DNA from: Novosphingopyxis iocasae
Lineage (GTDB): Bacteria; Pseudomonadota; Alphaproteobacteria; Sphingomonadales; Sphingomonadaceae
DNA: 64,000 bases
Assembly: GCF_014334095.1 (NCBI RefSeq)
Contig: NZ_CP060495.1
Location: 457,001-521,000 of the forward strand
Reading direction: 5' to 3'
The position numbers were made by a program, and so were the translations under genes. Below are positions 28,389-39,026 of the stretch, in pieces. Every line of letters starts with the position of its first letter. Position 1 is the first letter of the stretch. The notes under the pieces are model-generated. The model ran no database searches. It was not told where the DNA came from and saw nothing but the letters and a program-made list of their open reading frames with translations.

Positions 28389-29558
28389 TCAGCGGGCTGC
28401 GCGCATGGCTGGGTCTTTCCAGCTGCCGCTTGCCTGATATTCTGCCTTGATGCGGCTGTCGGGAAGACCCGTGGCGGCAAAGGCCTGTTCGCCGCCACGC
28501 GCCTTGGCGGCATCCGAATATTCGGGAGCGGCGAAGCTGCGGGGTTTCAGCGCTTGGGGATTAAGGGCGCTGCCATTGCCTGCGCTTGCCGAAGCAAGGC
28601 TGCGGGCCCGGAGTTCGGCTTGTTCCTTGGCGGCGGCAAACTGGCGTTCGTAATCGCGTTGCAGTTCGATCGGATCGGGCAGATCGCTTTCCGGCGTGGG
28701 CCGGGGCAGGCGAGTATGCGGGCCGGGCAGCGGTTCGCCGCCGGCATAGCGGCGCAGGAAGGCGCCCTCGGTGCCCGCCTGGCCGCGGAAGCGATAAAAA
28801 CGGTGTGCGCCGATGGTGCCGATGAAATGCAGGCTTGGCGCCCAATAGGGATGCACCTCGGTGGTGTGATAATGTGTGGCGAGTCCGGCAGGGGCGAAGA
28901 CCGATCCGTTCAGCGCCTTGGCTGCAACGGCGCGGGCGCGATTCCAGTAGAGCGGCACCCGGCCGCGCGCCATTGATCCGTCGCAGCTGTAGCTGAACTG
29001 GCAACCGGTCCAGCGCTCTGATCCCTGATAGACGACGCCGCAGACGGTGTCGGGATAGCTGGGATGCCGCACGCGGTTGAGGATGACCTGCGCCACCGCT
29101 TCCTGGCCTGCATCGGGCTCCAGCGCCGCTTCATAATAGATTGCGTCCGTCATGCACTGGAGGGCCCGGCTGTAATCGCTGGTGCCCGCCTTGATGGCGA
29201 AGGGCTTGGCGGCTCCGGCGGGCAGAACCGGCAGATCGCTGGCGGTGTCTTCGCTCTTGGCCGCGACGGCTTCCTGCCACTGTGCGGGGGAGGGAATGCT
29301 GTCCTCATCCATGAAAAAGAAGGCGGAGCCGGGAAAATTGGTTGCTGCCTTTTCCACATCGCCCAGCGGCGGTTGTGCCGGGGCGACCAGCGCCTGATCA
29401 TCCGCGCTCATCTGCGCAAAGCCGGGCACGAAGGCGAGAAGCGAAAAGGCGATGAGCGCGATGATCAACTCGCGTGCGCCGATGGTGGGCTGGCGAGGCC
29501 CCGCGCCGGCTTTCGTCAGTCTGATTTTCGCTATGCGAATCACGCTTTTCCAACTCAC
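28389..29558 (-). CDS. Cell wall hydrolase, SleB/Hydrolase_2 family
   Basis: 389 residues. An N-terminal membrane anchor (ELIIALIAFSLLAFVPGFA) precedes the hydrolase domain: CMTDAIYYEAALEPDAGQEAVAQVILNRVRHPSYPDTVCGVVYQG, with the conserved Glu in Y-Y-E-A, then WTGCQFSYSCDG and THYHTTEVHPYWAPSL. This is the SleB-like lytic transglycosylase/amidase fold that remodels peptidoglycan. The C-terminal 100 residues are charged helix and Ala-rich disorder. The start is GTG; upstream signal is weak. Confidence 0.83.
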   Translation of the reverse strand: MSWKSVIRIAKIRLTKAGAGPRQPTIGARELIIALIAFSLLAFVPGFAQMSADDQALVAPAQPPLGDVEKAATNFPGSAFFFMDEDSIPSPAQWQEAVAAKSEDTASDLPVLPAGAAKPFAIKAGTSDYSRALQCMTDAIYYEAALEPDAGQEAVAQVILNRVRHPSYPDTVCGVVYQGSERWTGCQFSYSCDGSMARGRVPLYWNRARAVAAKALNGSVFAPAGLATHYHTTEVHPYWAPSLHFIGTIGAHRFYRFRGQAGTEGAFLRRYAGGEPLPGPHTRLPRPTPESDLPDPIELQRDYERQFAAAKEQAELRARSLASASAGNGSALNPQALKPRSFAAPEYSDAAKARGGEQAFAATGLPDSRIKAEYQASGSWKDPAMRAAR

Positions 29559-29775
29559 CCAATGCTGCTGGATGTTTCTCTAGGCGGCAATTTCGCACCC
29601 CGCGCGGGCCATTTTGTTGCTGTGCCAGTGCGGGACGCAGCCAGTGGACCGCGTTAAGATACCGTCTTCAGGTAGATGCCTTTGATAAAATACCGCTTCC
29701 GTCGTCCGCGGCGCTTCAATCTGCGGGCATGGGTCGCTAGGGTCCTGCAAAACGCGCCGAACGGGAAAATTGAAG

Positions 29776-31065
29776 ATGAAGACCAGGTTGTTGATCGCCT
29801 TGCCGCTGCTGACGGGCCTGGCGGCATGCAATTTTTCGAGCGAGGACAAGGGCGCGCAGCCTGCCGCCGATGAGCCGACCGCGGCGCAATCCCCCCGTGT
29901 GGAGGACAGCATGACCAAAATGGAGGCCGACAATCAGGCGCAGCGTTTCGCCCGTCTGGCGCTCGATTGCGTGAACAAGCAATATCCCAACAAGATCAGC
30001 CATGTCCTGAACGGTCCGAATGACGTGCAGTCACCGCAGCAGCTGCATCCGGCGTTCTTCGGCTGCTATGACTGGCACAGTTCGGTTCACGGCCACTGGC
30101 TGCTCGCGCGGCTGTGGGGGCAGGACAAGCTGGGCGCGATGGGGCCGGATGCGGAAGCCGCGCTGGAGCGCAGCCTGACGGCGGAGAATATCCAGGCCGA
30201 GGCCAAATATCTGATGGGCGAGGGGCGTAACAGCTTTGAACGGCCCTATGGCATGGCCTGGTTCCTGCAGCTCTATGCCGAGCTCGAGGAGATTGCGGCG
30301 CGCGGTGGCCCCAAGGGGGAAAAGGCCGCGCAGCTGGTCCAGAACCTGAAGCCGCTGGAATCCGTCATCCTCAACAAACTGAAGGACTGGCTGCCGAAGC
30401 TGGCCTATCCGATCCGTGAAGGCACGCATAATCAGACCGCGTTCGCCTTCAGCCTGATGCTCGATTACGCGCAGGAACATGGCGATGCGGGCCTTGCCAA
30501 GATGGTCAAGGACAAGGCGATCGAGTTCTACGGCGACGATGAGAACTGCCCGATCGGCTATGAACCGTCCGGCGAGGATTTCCTCTCGCCCTGCCTGGAA
30601 GAGGCGGACCTCATGCGCCGCGTGCTGCCGCGCGATAAATATCGCGTATGGCTGACCGCGTTTCTGCCGGGCATCCCGAGCGACGGTTCGACCGACTGGC
30701 TGGAAGTGGGCGAGGTGCGCGATCCCACCGACGGTAAGCTGGTGCATCTGGACGGGCTCAACCTCTCGCGCGCGTGGGCGTTGCGCGGCATCGCAAGCGC
30801 GCTGCCGCCGGGCGACACGCGCCGTGCGGCCCTGCTGGCGACGGCCAACAAGCATGCCGAGGCCGGCCTGAAGAATGTCAGCGGCAAGAATTACTCGGGC
30901 GGCCACTGGCTGGCGAGCTTCGCCACCTATCTCACCACCGGACGCGGCATTCGCGACGGGGCGACCGATGTGGAGAAAACCGGCTCGATCACGCCGGTCG
31001 ACAAGGCACCGGCCGCGATGCCGAGCGGTAAGCTGGCGCCGGCCGCAAAGGGGAAGGCGCAGTAA
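29776..31065 (+). CDS. DUF2891 family lipoprotein
   Basis: 429 residues. A signal peptide with lipobox (LLTGLAACNF) precedes DUF2891, recognisable from HPAFFGCYDWHSSVHGHWLLARL, NQTAFAFSLMLDYA and CPIGYEPSGEDFLSPCLEEADLMRRVL. The (alpha/alpha)6-like helices and paired His residues resemble glycan-active toroids, but no activity is established. The ATG at 29776 was preferred over the TTG two codons before. Confidence 0.83.
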   Translation: MKTRLLIALPLLTGLAACNFSSEDKGAQPAADEPTAAQSPRVEDSMTKMEADNQAQRFARLALDCVNKQYPNKISHVLNGPNDVQSPQQLHPAFFGCYDWHSSVHGHWLLARLWGQDKLGAMGPDAEAALERSLTAENIQAEAKYLMGEGRNSFERPYGMAWFLQLYAELEEIAARGGPKGEKAAQLVQNLKPLESVILNKLKDWLPKLAYPIREGTHNQTAFAFSLMLDYAQEHGDAGLAKMVKDKAIEFYGDDENCPIGYEPSGEDFLSPCLEEADLMRRVLPRDKYRVWLTAFLPGIPSDGSTDWLEVGEVRDPTDGKLVHLDGLNLSRAWALRGIASALPPGDTRRAALLATANKHAEAGLKNVSGKNYSGGHWLASFATYLTTGRGIRDGATDVEKTGSITPVDKAPAAMPSGKLAPAAKGKAQ

Positions 31066-31215
31066 GAGGAGCGGACGCTACCGCCTGCTGGCCGATCGCT
31101 TGCGCATCTTTCTGTGATAAAGAAAAGCTATCGCCGGGCGCGCTATGCCTGGGCGTGGGCATGATATAGATTGCAGCCAAGAGCGCGGGATGACGCGCGA
31201 AATAGGGAATGAACG

Positions 31216-32589
31216 ATGACGACGCAGTGGAAACCGGACAGCTGGCGCGAGCATGAGGGCATCCAGATGCCCGATTATCGCGACGGCGCAGCACTCGCTG
31301 CGGTCGAAAGCTCGCTGGCCAGCTATCCCCCGCTCGTTTTCACCGGAGAGATCGATGCGCTGAAGGCCGATCTTGCGAAGGTGCAGGCGGGCGAGGCGTT
31401 CCTGCTGCAGGGCGGCGATTGCGCCGAAAGCTTTGCCGAATTCCACCCGGACAATATCCGCGACAGCTTTCGCGTCATCCTGCAAATGGCGGTGGTGCTC
31501 ACCTATGCCAGCAAGCTGCCGGTGGTGAAGGTGGGGCGCATGGCCGGCCAGTTCGCCAAGCCGCGCTCCGCGCCGACGGAAGTGCAGGGCGATGCCGAAC
31601 TGCCGAGCTATCGCGGCGATATCATCAACGCGATCGATTTCGAGCAAGGCGCGCGCGAGCCCGATCCGCAGCGCATGCTTTCCGCCTACAGCCAGGCGGC
31701 GGCGACGCTCAACCTGCTGCGCGCCTTTGCAGGCGGTGGCTATGCCAATTTGGCCAAGGTGCACCAGTGGACGCTCGACTTCATGGGCCAGGGCAAATGG
31801 GCCAAGGCTTATGGCGAAATGGCAGACCGGATCGATGAGGCGCTGGCCTTCATGGCCGCCTGCGGCATCGATCCCGATCGCATTCCGCAGCTGCAATCGA
31901 CGCCCTTCTACACCAGCCATGAAGCGCTGCTGCTGCCCTATGAGCAGGCGCTGACCCGTGCCGATCAGCGAAGCGGCGCGCATTATGACACCAGCGCGCA
32001 TTTCCTCTGGATCGGCGACCGGACCCGGTTCGAGGGCTCTGCCCATGTCGAATTCATGCGCGGCCTCTCCAACCCGATCGGCATGAAATGCGGGCCGAGC
32101 CTGGAGCCGGACGCGCTCATTCGCCTGCTAGACGTGCTCAATCCGGAGCGTGAGGCGGGGCGCATTACCCTCATCAGCCGGTTTGGTCACGATACGGTGA
32201 CATCCGGCCTGCCGCCGCTCGTGCGCGCGGTGGAGCGCGAGGGGCATAAGGTGGTGTGGTCCTGCGATCCGATGCACGGCAATGTCGTCAAGAGCCCGAG
32301 CGGCCTGAAAACGCGGCCATTCGAGCGTATTCTCGGCGAAGTGCGCGGCTTCTTCGACGTTCACCGCGCGGAAGGCACGCATGCCGGCGGCATCCATATC
32401 GAGATGACCGGCCAGAACGTGACCGAATGCACGGGCGGCGCAGCCGAGGTGACCGATGCCATGCTGGCGGACCGTTACCGCACCCATTGCGATCCGCGCC
32501 TCAACGCCTCCCAATCGCTCGAACTCGCATTCCTGCTCGCAGAAATGCTGAACGAAGAGATGGCGGAGCGGCGCGCTGAGGCAGCCTGA
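31216..32589 (+). CDS. 3-deoxy-7-phosphoheptulonate synthase, class II
   Basis: 457 residues, the type II (plant/AroA-II) DAHP synthase length. Diagnostic segments are [15 protein letters not shown] (metal-binding Cys), [32 protein letters not shown] and [14 protein letters not shown], ending in [10 protein letters not shown]. It condenses phosphoenolpyruvate and erythrose-4-phosphate as the first step to chorismate. It stands alone; feedback control through an N-terminal extension is plausible in the family but not visible. AGGGAAT precedes the ATG. Confidence 0.95.
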   Translation: MTTQWKPDSWREHEGIQMPDYRDGAALAAVESSLASYPPLVFTGEIDALKADLAKVQAGEAFLLQGGDCAESFAEFHPDNIRDSFRVILQMAVVLTYASKLPVVKVGRMAGQFAKPRSAPTEVQGDAELPSYRGDIINAIDFEQGAREPDPQRMLSAYSQAAATLNLLRAFAGGGYANLAKVHQWTLDFMGQGKWAKAYGEMADRIDEALAFMAACGIDPDRIPQLQSTPFYTSHEALLLPYEQALTRADQRSGAHYDTSAHFLWIGDRTRFEGSAHVEFMRGLSNPIGMKCGPSLEPDALIRLLDVLNPEREAGRITLISRFGHDTVTSGLPPLVRAVEREGHKVVWSCDPMHGNVVKSPSGLKTRPFERILGEVRGFFDVHRAEGTHAGGIHIEMTGQNVTECTGGAAEVTDAMLADRYRTHCDPRLNASQSLELAFLLAEMLNEEMAERRAEAA

Positions 32590-32731
32590 CCGGGCTGCCC
32601 GGGCGGCGACAGACGGCATTCGCTCGGAGTCTTGCGCGCTGTACGCGGCGCGCGTGATTTGCTATAGGTTCTTGCATCGCTAGGAGCGGCGCGCTTCGTT
32701 CTAAGGGATTGGCGCGCCGGGGGAATTTGAT

Positions 32732-33814
32732 TTGGCTGAAACGCAGCGTCTGAAAGCGCTCTACGCGACCGGGCTGCTGGAGAGCGGGGCCGAGGAGCGG
32801 TTCGATCGGATCGCTCGATTGGCTGCCAACACGCTTGATGCCAAACTTGCCTTCGTGTCGCTGATCGATAGCGACACCCAGCATTTCAAGGCGCGGCACG
32901 GCACCGACATTGCGCAGACCAGCCGCGACATCGCCTTTTGCGATCACGCCATCCGCAACCCTAATGACATGATGATCGTGCCCGACGCGCGCGAAGACGA
33001 GAGGTTCGCGAGCAATCCGCTGGTCACCGGAGAAGCGGGACTGCGCTTTTATGCGGGGCAGCCGCTGGTGACGGGCGGCGGCCATGCCATCGGTACCTTG
33101 TGCGTACTTGATGACAAACCGCGCGCAGGCTTTGGCGAGCGGGAGCGTGCGATCCTGGCCGATCTTGCCGCCTGTGCGATAGTGGAGATAGAGCAGGGGC
33201 AGGCGATTGACGATCTGCAAGTCGTCAATGCGGAACTGAAGCACCGCATGGGCAACATGTACGCGCAGATCGCCTCGCTCGTGTCCCTGATCGGGAGGGA
33301 TGCAAAGGACAAGGATGCGCTGATCCGCAAGCTGCAGGAAAAGATCAGCAGCTTCGGCGCGATGCAACAACTGCTGGCCGATCAGGAGTGGAAGAGCGTT
33401 CCGCTGACCGAACTGGTCCAGCGCGTTCTGGCGGGGTATCGCAGCGATCGGCCAAGCCATCGCATCACGGTGCAACAGGACGATGTCCTTCTGCTGTCTC
33501 CGCGCGGGGCCTTCATCGTGACGCTGATGATCGGCGAACTTGCGACCAATGCCATCAAGCATGGCGCACTGGGCGCAGATGTGGGCGAGGTGGACTTTAC
33601 CTGGCACCGCACCGATGACGGGATGCAGGTGTTCGAATGGCGCGAACGGTTCGAACGCGGCGATCGACCCGTGGTCGAAGGGAAGGGCTTCGGCACCGAT
33701 ATTCTCCGCCGCATCGTGCCGATGGACATGCGCGGCACGGCCGACATGGAAATCACCGGCAACGGCATGTGGTACAGCGTCACGGCGCGGCCGGAGCGAA
33801 TCGCCGACATCTGA
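32732..33814 (+). CDS. GAF-domain sensor kinase of HisKA_2/HWE type
   Basis: 360 residues. Residues 20-150 form a GAF domain (LAFVSLIDSDTQHFKARHGTD to AGQPLVTGGGHAIGTLCVLD). The dimerisation helix carries the phospho-accepting His in ELKHRMGNMYAQIASLVSL. The ATPase has the N box ELATNAIKHGAL and a short glycine-rich GKGFGTDILRR; this arrangement matches the general stress response kinases of alphaproteobacteria. No response regulator is adjacent. The start is TTG with GGGGGA upstream. Confidence 0.83.
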   Translation: MAETQRLKALYATGLLESGAEERFDRIARLAANTLDAKLAFVSLIDSDTQHFKARHGTDIAQTSRDIAFCDHAIRNPNDMMIVPDAREDERFASNPLVTGEAGLRFYAGQPLVTGGGHAIGTLCVLDDKPRAGFGERERAILADLAACAIVEIEQGQAIDDLQVVNAELKHRMGNMYAQIASLVSLIGRDAKDKDALIRKLQEKISSFGAMQQLLADQEWKSVPLTELVQRVLAGYRSDRPSHRITVQQDDVLLLSPRGAFIVTLMIGELATNAIKHGALGADVGEVDFTWHRTDDGMQVFEWRERFERGDRPVVEGKGFGTDILRRIVPMDMRGTADMEITGNGMWYSVTARPERIADI

Positions 33815-34018
33815 GCAGCGCTATTCGCGCGCTTAAGGCATGGCCAACCTTCGAAGCGGGCTTTCCAACCGCTATGGCAATTGCGCAACAGAATGTCCGA
33901 AAATCGAGCGGGGCTGCGGCTTAGGCTTGTGTCGTGGTCGCTTCATGGCTAGTCGCAGGGAAACATACCGAACGCCTGAATCATGCAGGCGGCGGCTTTA
34001 CGAAGGAGAGATGCCACC

Positions 34019-36853
34019 ATGCAGACCCGCCCTTATGTTCGTTTGCGCCACGCGCTGACCGTTTCGACCGCTCTGGCAGGCCTCGCCTTGCCGGGTGCCG
34101 CTTTCGCTCAGGCTGCACAGACTGCGCCGGCGCAGGATACGGTCACGCAGCGCGCCGATGTTGCGCCGGACGATAACGGCGTTGCCGTAGCGCAGGCCGA
34201 TGACGGCAGTGTTATCATCGTTCGCGCACAGGGCCGCAGCCAGTCGCTCAACGACGTTCCGATCGCGGTCAACGCCGTGTCGGGCGATCAGCTCGAAAAG
34301 TCCGGCGCCAGCGATATCCGCGAACTGAACCAGGTGGCGCCGTCTCTGCTGGTTTCCTCCACCGGTAACGAGGCGAACGGTTCGGCCCGTATTCGTGGTA
34401 TCGGTACGGTGGGCGACAACCCCGGCCTTGAAAGCTCGGTCGCGGTGTTCGTCGACGGTGTGTATCGGTCACGTTCGGGCAATGCGCTCAGCGAACTCGG
34501 CCCGATCGACCGTATCGAAATCCTGCGCGGTCCGCAGGGTACGCTCGGTGGCCGTAACAGCTCGGCCGGTCTCATTTCGATCTATACCGCCCCGCCGGAA
34601 TTCGATCTGAGCGGCTATGGTGCCTTCACCTACGGCAATTATGACGCGATCCGCGTAGAGGCAGGCCTCAACGTACCGTTCAGCGATACGCTGGCTGGCC
34701 GTGTCGATGGCGTCTATTTCAAGCGCGACGGCTTCTATAACGACGTCGTCAACGATACGCGCATCAACAACCGCGATCGGTATCTGGTTCGCGGCCAGCT
34801 CCTCTTCGAACCGAGCGAACTGCTCACCGCGCGCCTCGTCGCCGACTATTCGGAGAAGAACGAGGCTTGCTGCGCGGCAACCTTTGTGCAGACCGACTTT
34901 GCGCCGCTTGCGCGGATCAGCCCCGGCCTCAATTCCTTCGTGCGTCCTGTTCCGGGAAGCCCGCCGCTCACCAGCACGGCAAACCCGATCATTCCGGTGC
35001 TGCTCGGCCTGGGGCAGAACCCCGCCGCGCTCAACAACGGTACGTTCGATCGCGACATCTATGTGACGCCTGGACGCAGCTATGAAGGGCAGACCAAGGA
35101 TTACGGCCTTTCGCTCGAGGTGAATTACGATCTCGGCAATGTCGAGATGACCTCGATCACGGGTTACCGCGAGTATAACAACTATCAGGGTTCGGACACC
35201 GACTATACGCAGGTCGATATCCTGTACCGCGCGCCCAACGAAAATGCCGGTGCCCGTCAGTTCCACACCTTTACGCAGGAACTGCGCTTCCAGGGTTCGC
35301 TGTTCGACAACAAGCTCGACTGGCTCGTCGGCGGCTTCTACGCCAATGAAGATCTGGTGGTGCGCGATAATCTGCGCTTCGGCACGCAATATGGTGCGTT
35401 TGCGCCGTGCCGTATCATCAACGCCATCAACCCGGCACTTGCGGCGCCCGGCAGCAACGCCTGCCTCAGCGCTGGCGGACGTGCGCTTCTCGCCGGCCAG
35501 GTTCCCGGGCGCCCCGCTGCCTTCGGTGCGGCAACACCGCTCCTCCTGGCGGGCCTCGATAATCTGGCGCGTGTGAACGATCTCGGCTCGACCGGTGATA
35601 TCTACAAGCAGAACAGCGAAAGCTTCGCCGCGTTCACGCACAATATCATTCACGTCACCGACAAGCTCGATGTGACGCTGGGTCTGCGGTACACCAATGA
35701 AACGAAGCGTTTCGATGCGTTGATCGGCAACGACAACACCATCTGTCCGCAGAACCGCGCACTGCTTTCCGGCCTTCTGGGCGTGCCGTCTCTGGCAGGC
35801 CTGGCCGGTGGCATTATCTCGCTCACTTGTCAGGGCAACAGCACTTCCGAGCTTAACGGTGCGACGTTCAACGATCGCCGCAACGAAGAGGAACTGACCG
35901 GCACTGCCATCGTCAGCTACAAGCCGACGCAGGATCTGCTGCTCTACGGCAGCTATTCGCGCGGCTATAAGGCGGGCGGTTTCAACCTCGATCGTTCGGC
36001 GATCAGCGGCACCTTCTACTCGCCCGCGGATACGCTGGGCGCTAGCAACCTCTCCGTTGTTGTCGGGCCGAATGCGCTGGCTAACGCTTCCAACCTGCAG
36101 TTCGCGCAGGAAACCGTGAACGCCTTCGAAATCGGTGCGAAATACGGCACGCGGGAGTTCTCGCTTGGTATCGCAGCGTTCCGCCAGCAGTTCTCGAACT
36201 TCCAGCTGAACACGTACAACGGCTCGGTCTTCCTGGTGCAGAATATCAACGCCTGCAGCAGCGATCTGAACGGCGCGGATGAGGACGCCTTCGGCCTGAC
36301 CGGAGCGTGCAGCCCGGACGATGTGAAGTTCGGTGTGCTGGCGCAGGGTGTCGAGCTGGAAAGCACGATCAACCCCAGCCAGTATCTGAACTTCACTGCC
36401 GGCCTGACCTATGCCGACACGCGGTATGAGGACAATCTGATCGGCAACGACAATGGCGCGCCGCTGGATCCGGCCCTCCGCCTGCTGCCCGGCGAGCGTC
36501 TGTCCAATGCCCCGGCCATCACCGCCACGGCCTCGGCGAGCTGGACTCCGCCGATCGGCAACAGCGGCTGGAGTGGCCTTGCCTATGCCAACGTCCGCAC
36601 GGTGAGCGATTACAACACCGGTTCGGATCTGCTGTACGGCAAAGAGCAGGACAGCTTCACCGTCGTGAACGCCCGCATCGGTATCCGCGCCCCGGAAAAC
36701 CGCTACTCGATCGAGCTGTGGGCGCAGAACCTGTTCAATACCGATTACACGCAGGTTGCTTTCAACACCCCGTTCGTGGCCTCCCAGCAGACTTTCTCGG
36801 CTTATCTCGCCGAGCCGCGGACCTACGGTGTCACGGTGCGCGGCAGCTTCTGA
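34019..36853 (+). CDS. TonB-dependent outer membrane receptor
   Basis: 944 residues. Signal peptide (TALAGLALPGAAFAQ), a TonB-box-like VIIVRAQG near residue 62, then the plug domain (LNDVPIAVNAVSGDQLEKSGASDIREL, VFVDGVYRSRSG, RIEILRGPQGTLGGRNSSAG) and the 22-stranded barrel ending in the aromatic F of TVRGSF. It lies in the outer membrane and imports an unknown substrate; the style is that of sphingomonad receptors for siderophores, plant polysaccharides or aromatics. AAGGAGAG precedes the ATG at 34019. Confidence 0.93.
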   Translation: MQTRPYVRLRHALTVSTALAGLALPGAAFAQAAQTAPAQDTVTQRADVAPDDNGVAVAQADDGSVIIVRAQGRSQSLNDVPIAVNAVSGDQLEKSGASDIRELNQVAPSLLVSSTGNEANGSARIRGIGTVGDNPGLESSVAVFVDGVYRSRSGNALSELGPIDRIEILRGPQGTLGGRNSSAGLISIYTAPPEFDLSGYGAFTYGNYDAIRVEAGLNVPFSDTLAGRVDGVYFKRDGFYNDVVNDTRINNRDRYLVRGQLLFEPSELLTARLVADYSEKNEACCAATFVQTDFAPLARISPGLNSFVRPVPGSPPLTSTANPIIPVLLGLGQNPAALNNGTFDRDIYVTPGRSYEGQTKDYGLSLEVNYDLGNVEMTSITGYREYNNYQGSDTDYTQVDILYRAPNENAGARQFHTFTQELRFQGSLFDNKLDWLVGGFYANEDLVVRDNLRFGTQYGAFAPCRIINAINPALAAPGSNACLSAGGRALLAGQVPGRPAAFGAATPLLLAGLDNLARVNDLGSTGDIYKQNSESFAAFTHNIIHVTDKLDVTLGLRYTNETKRFDALIGNDNTICPQNRALLSGLLGVPSLAGLAGGIISLTCQGNSTSELNGATFNDRRNEEELTGTAIVSYKPTQDLLLYGSYSRGYKAGGFNLDRSAISGTFYSPADTLGASNLSVVVGPNALANASNLQFAQETVNAFEIGAKYGTREFSLGIAAFRQQFSNFQLNTYNGSVFLVQNINACSSDLNGADEDAFGLTGACSPDDVKFGVLAQGVELESTINPSQYLNFTAGLTYADTRYEDNLIGNDNGAPLDPALRLLPGERLSNAPAITATASASWTPPIGNSGWSGLAYANVRTVSDYNTGSDLLYGKEQDSFTVVNARIGIRAPENRYSIELWAQNLFNTDYTQVAFNTPFVASQQTFSAYLAEPRTYGVTVRGSF

Positions 36854-36881
36854 TCCGCCACCCAATCGAAGGGTAAACAAG

Positions 36882-36913
36882 GCGCGCCCGGGCATCCGGG
36901 CGCGCTTTTTTTT
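36882..36913 (+). terminator. Rho-independent terminator of the TonB receptor gene
   Basis: A GCGCGCCCGG/CCGGGCGCGC stem with a four-base loop and an eight-T tract begins 28 bases after the stop codon. Confidence 0.93.
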
Positions 36914-37026
36914 GGGGCTCGGCAAGCGCCGTTAACGATTTCCGATCTATCGTCCCCGCCTGACACGGCTGCGCTGGCCCGATTGGCAGGATCGTGCCAA
37001 ACTGTCATATTATCGGAATGGCCATC

Positions 37027-37749
37027 ATGAGACTTGCCCGGTTCGCGCTTCAGATGCTGATTATCCTGCCGATCCTTTTCGGCGTGACATTCGCGCTGGT
37101 CAGCATGACGGGCGATGAAAGCGCCGAAGCGCAGACGCGCGCAGGTCGGGACCGGTTCATTCACGAGACCGCGGGCCAACCCGCACAGCGCCCGCGCCCC
37201 GCCAACCGCCAGATCAACGAGCAAGCCGCCGATGCCGGCGAGCAGCGTCAGCTTCAGGCGCCCGCGGCGAAGCCCGCCAAGGCCAAGCCGTCTGCTAACA
37301 AGGGCGAGTTTCAGCCCACCACCGTGCGCACATTGCCCGCGCCGCTGAAGTCCGGCGAATGGATCTGGGATGAAGGGCGCGCGCCTGCCGGTCCGCTACG
37401 TCTGGTCGTCGATATCGATAGCGAGCAGATCTACGCCTATCGCGGCGGATATGAGATTGGCCGCGCGACGATCATTTATGGAGCGGATCATAAACCCACG
37501 CCGCTCGGCACCTTTCCGATCCTGGAAAAGGACATCGATCACGTCTCGAACCTGTACGACGCGCCGATGCCCTATATGCTGCGGCTGACCTGGGACGGCG
37601 TCGCCGTACACAGCTCCGAAGTTGACAACCGCTATGCCACCCATGGTTGCGTGGGCGTGCCGGATGGATTTGCCGCCAAGCTATTTGCCAATGCGAAGCT
37701 TGGCGACATCGTCACCGTGACGAAGGGGTGGACGGAGCGCTGGGGGTAA
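37027..37749 (+). CDS. L,D-transpeptidase family protein (YkuD domain)
   Basis: 240 residues. Residues 1-25 form a membrane anchor or signal (LARFALQMLIILPILFGVTFA). A Pro/Gln/Ala-rich linker leads to the YkuD domain from about 120, with the conserved His in VAVHSSEVDN and the catalytic pair in ATHGCVGVP (H-x14-17-S/T-H-G-C). It makes 3-3 cross-links in peptidoglycan or anchors proteins to it. An in-frame ATG three codons upstream is equally possible as start. Confidence 0.86.
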   Translation: MRLARFALQMLIILPILFGVTFALVSMTGDESAEAQTRAGRDRFIHETAGQPAQRPRPANRQINEQAADAGEQRQLQAPAAKPAKAKPSANKGEFQPTTVRTLPAPLKSGEWIWDEGRAPAGPLRLVVDIDSEQIYAYRGGYEIGRATIIYGADHKPTPLGTFPILEKDIDHVSNLYDAPMPYMLRLTWDGVAVHSSEVDNRYATHGCVGVPDGFAAKLFANAKLGDIVTVTKGWTERWG

Positions 37750-37779
37750 ACCCGGCGCCCGCCACTATTTCGTCCCGCC

Positions 37780-38874
37780 TCAGCGCGGCTCGTCCAGAAA
37801 CGGGTAGTCGGTGTAGCCCGTCTCCGCACCGCCATAAAAGGTGTCCGGATCAGGCTCGTTCAGCGCCGCATCGCGCCGGTAACGCTCGGGCAGATCGGGG
37901 TTTGCGATGAACGGCCGCCCGAAGGTGACCGCGTCCGCGTTCCAGCCTTCGATTTCCCGAACCGCGCTGTCCGCATCATAGCCGCCATTGGCAATGTACA
38001 CGCCGTCATATTGTTCGCGCAGCCGCCGGATCAGCGCATGCTGCTCGCTGTCTCCATCGCTGCCCGGAAAGGCCTCGACCACGTGAAGGTAGGCGAGGTC
38101 CCGCTCCGACAACATCTGGTAGACCGCGGAAAAAAGCTTTTCGGGATCGCTGTCCGTAATGTCGCTGGCCTGCCCAAGCGGGGACAGCCGCACGCCGATC
38201 CGCTCCTTCGGAAATTCGTTCACGACGGCGTCGAGCACATCTTCGAGCAGGCGCATGCGGTTCTCGATCGATCCGCCATATTTGTCATCGCGCCGATTGA
38301 CGCCATCCTGCAAAAACTGATCGAGCAGATAGCCGTTGGCGGCGTGCACTTCGATCCCGTCGAACCCCGCGCGCGCCGCGCAATGGGCGGCGTTGCGATA
38401 ATCCTCGATGGTCTGCGCTATGCCCTCTTCGTCCAGCGCGACCGGTTCGCTCACCTGTTCGAAGCCGTTGGCGGTGTAGGTCTGCGCGTCGGCCTGCACC
38501 GCGCTGGAGGAAACCGGCTGCTTGCCCTCCGGCAGCAGGGAGACATGGCTTATACGCCCCACATGCCAAAGCTGACAGAAGATGCGCCCGCCGCCCGCAT
38601 GCACGGCATCCACGATCTTTTTCCAGCCCTCGACATGCTTGTCGGTGTAGATGCCGGGCGTATCGAGATACCCTTTGCCCATCGCACTGATCTGCGTGGC
38701 TTCGCTGAGGATCAGCCCGGCCGCCGCGCGCTGGCGATAATAGGTTTCGGCCCATTCCTTGGGCGTGCCGTCGCCATGAGACCGGTTGCGGGTGAGCGGC
38801 GCCATCAGCACGCGGTTGGGCAGGACAAGATCGCCCATGCGAAGCGGTTCGAACAGCAAGCTGCGGTCGGTCAT
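37780..38874 (-). CDS. Alkene reductase, Old Yellow Enzyme family
   Basis: 364 residues. FMN-binding TIM barrel with RVLMAPLTRNRS, the substrate-binding pair in HVGRISHVSL, GFDGIEVHAANGYLLDQFLQDGVNRR, GGSIENRMRLLEDV and the C-terminal GRPFIANPDLPERY. NADPH-dependent reduction of activated C=C bonds, for example in maleimides, nitroesters or unsaturated ketones. Start ATG at 38874 begins MTDRSLLFEPLRMG, the family N-terminus; a longer upstream reading lacks homology. Confidence 0.92.
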   Translation of the reverse strand: MTDRSLLFEPLRMGDLVLPNRVLMAPLTRNRSHGDGTPKEWAETYYRQRAAAGLILSEATQISAMGKGYLDTPGIYTDKHVEGWKKIVDAVHAGGGRIFCQLWHVGRISHVSLLPEGKQPVSSSAVQADAQTYTANGFEQVSEPVALDEEGIAQTIEDYRNAAHCAARAGFDGIEVHAANGYLLDQFLQDGVNRRDDKYGGSIENRMRLLEDVLDAVVNEFPKERIGVRLSPLGQASDITDSDPEKLFSAVYQMLSERDLAYLHVVEAFPGSDGDSEQHALIRRLREQYDGVYIANGGYDADSAVREIEGWNADAVTFGRPFIANPDLPERYRRDAALNEPDPDTFYGGAETGYTDYPFLDEPR

Positions 38875-39026
38875 CAAGAAGGCCTTTCGAATGTCAGGAG
38901 ACTTGCCTGTCCAAACAGACGATGCGGTTTCCCGTTCCGCTGCGTTGCAGCGGGGCGCGGCATTTCCCCGGCGATTGCGCCGCAGCACCGGCGTTCCCAT
39001 ATCCGGTGCAGTAACAGGAGGCTGCG

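Noticed and set aside
34469-36925. Long open frame opposite the TonB receptor gene
   Set aside because: Shadow frame rich in Arg/Gln/Ala; the receptor on the other strand is unambiguous.
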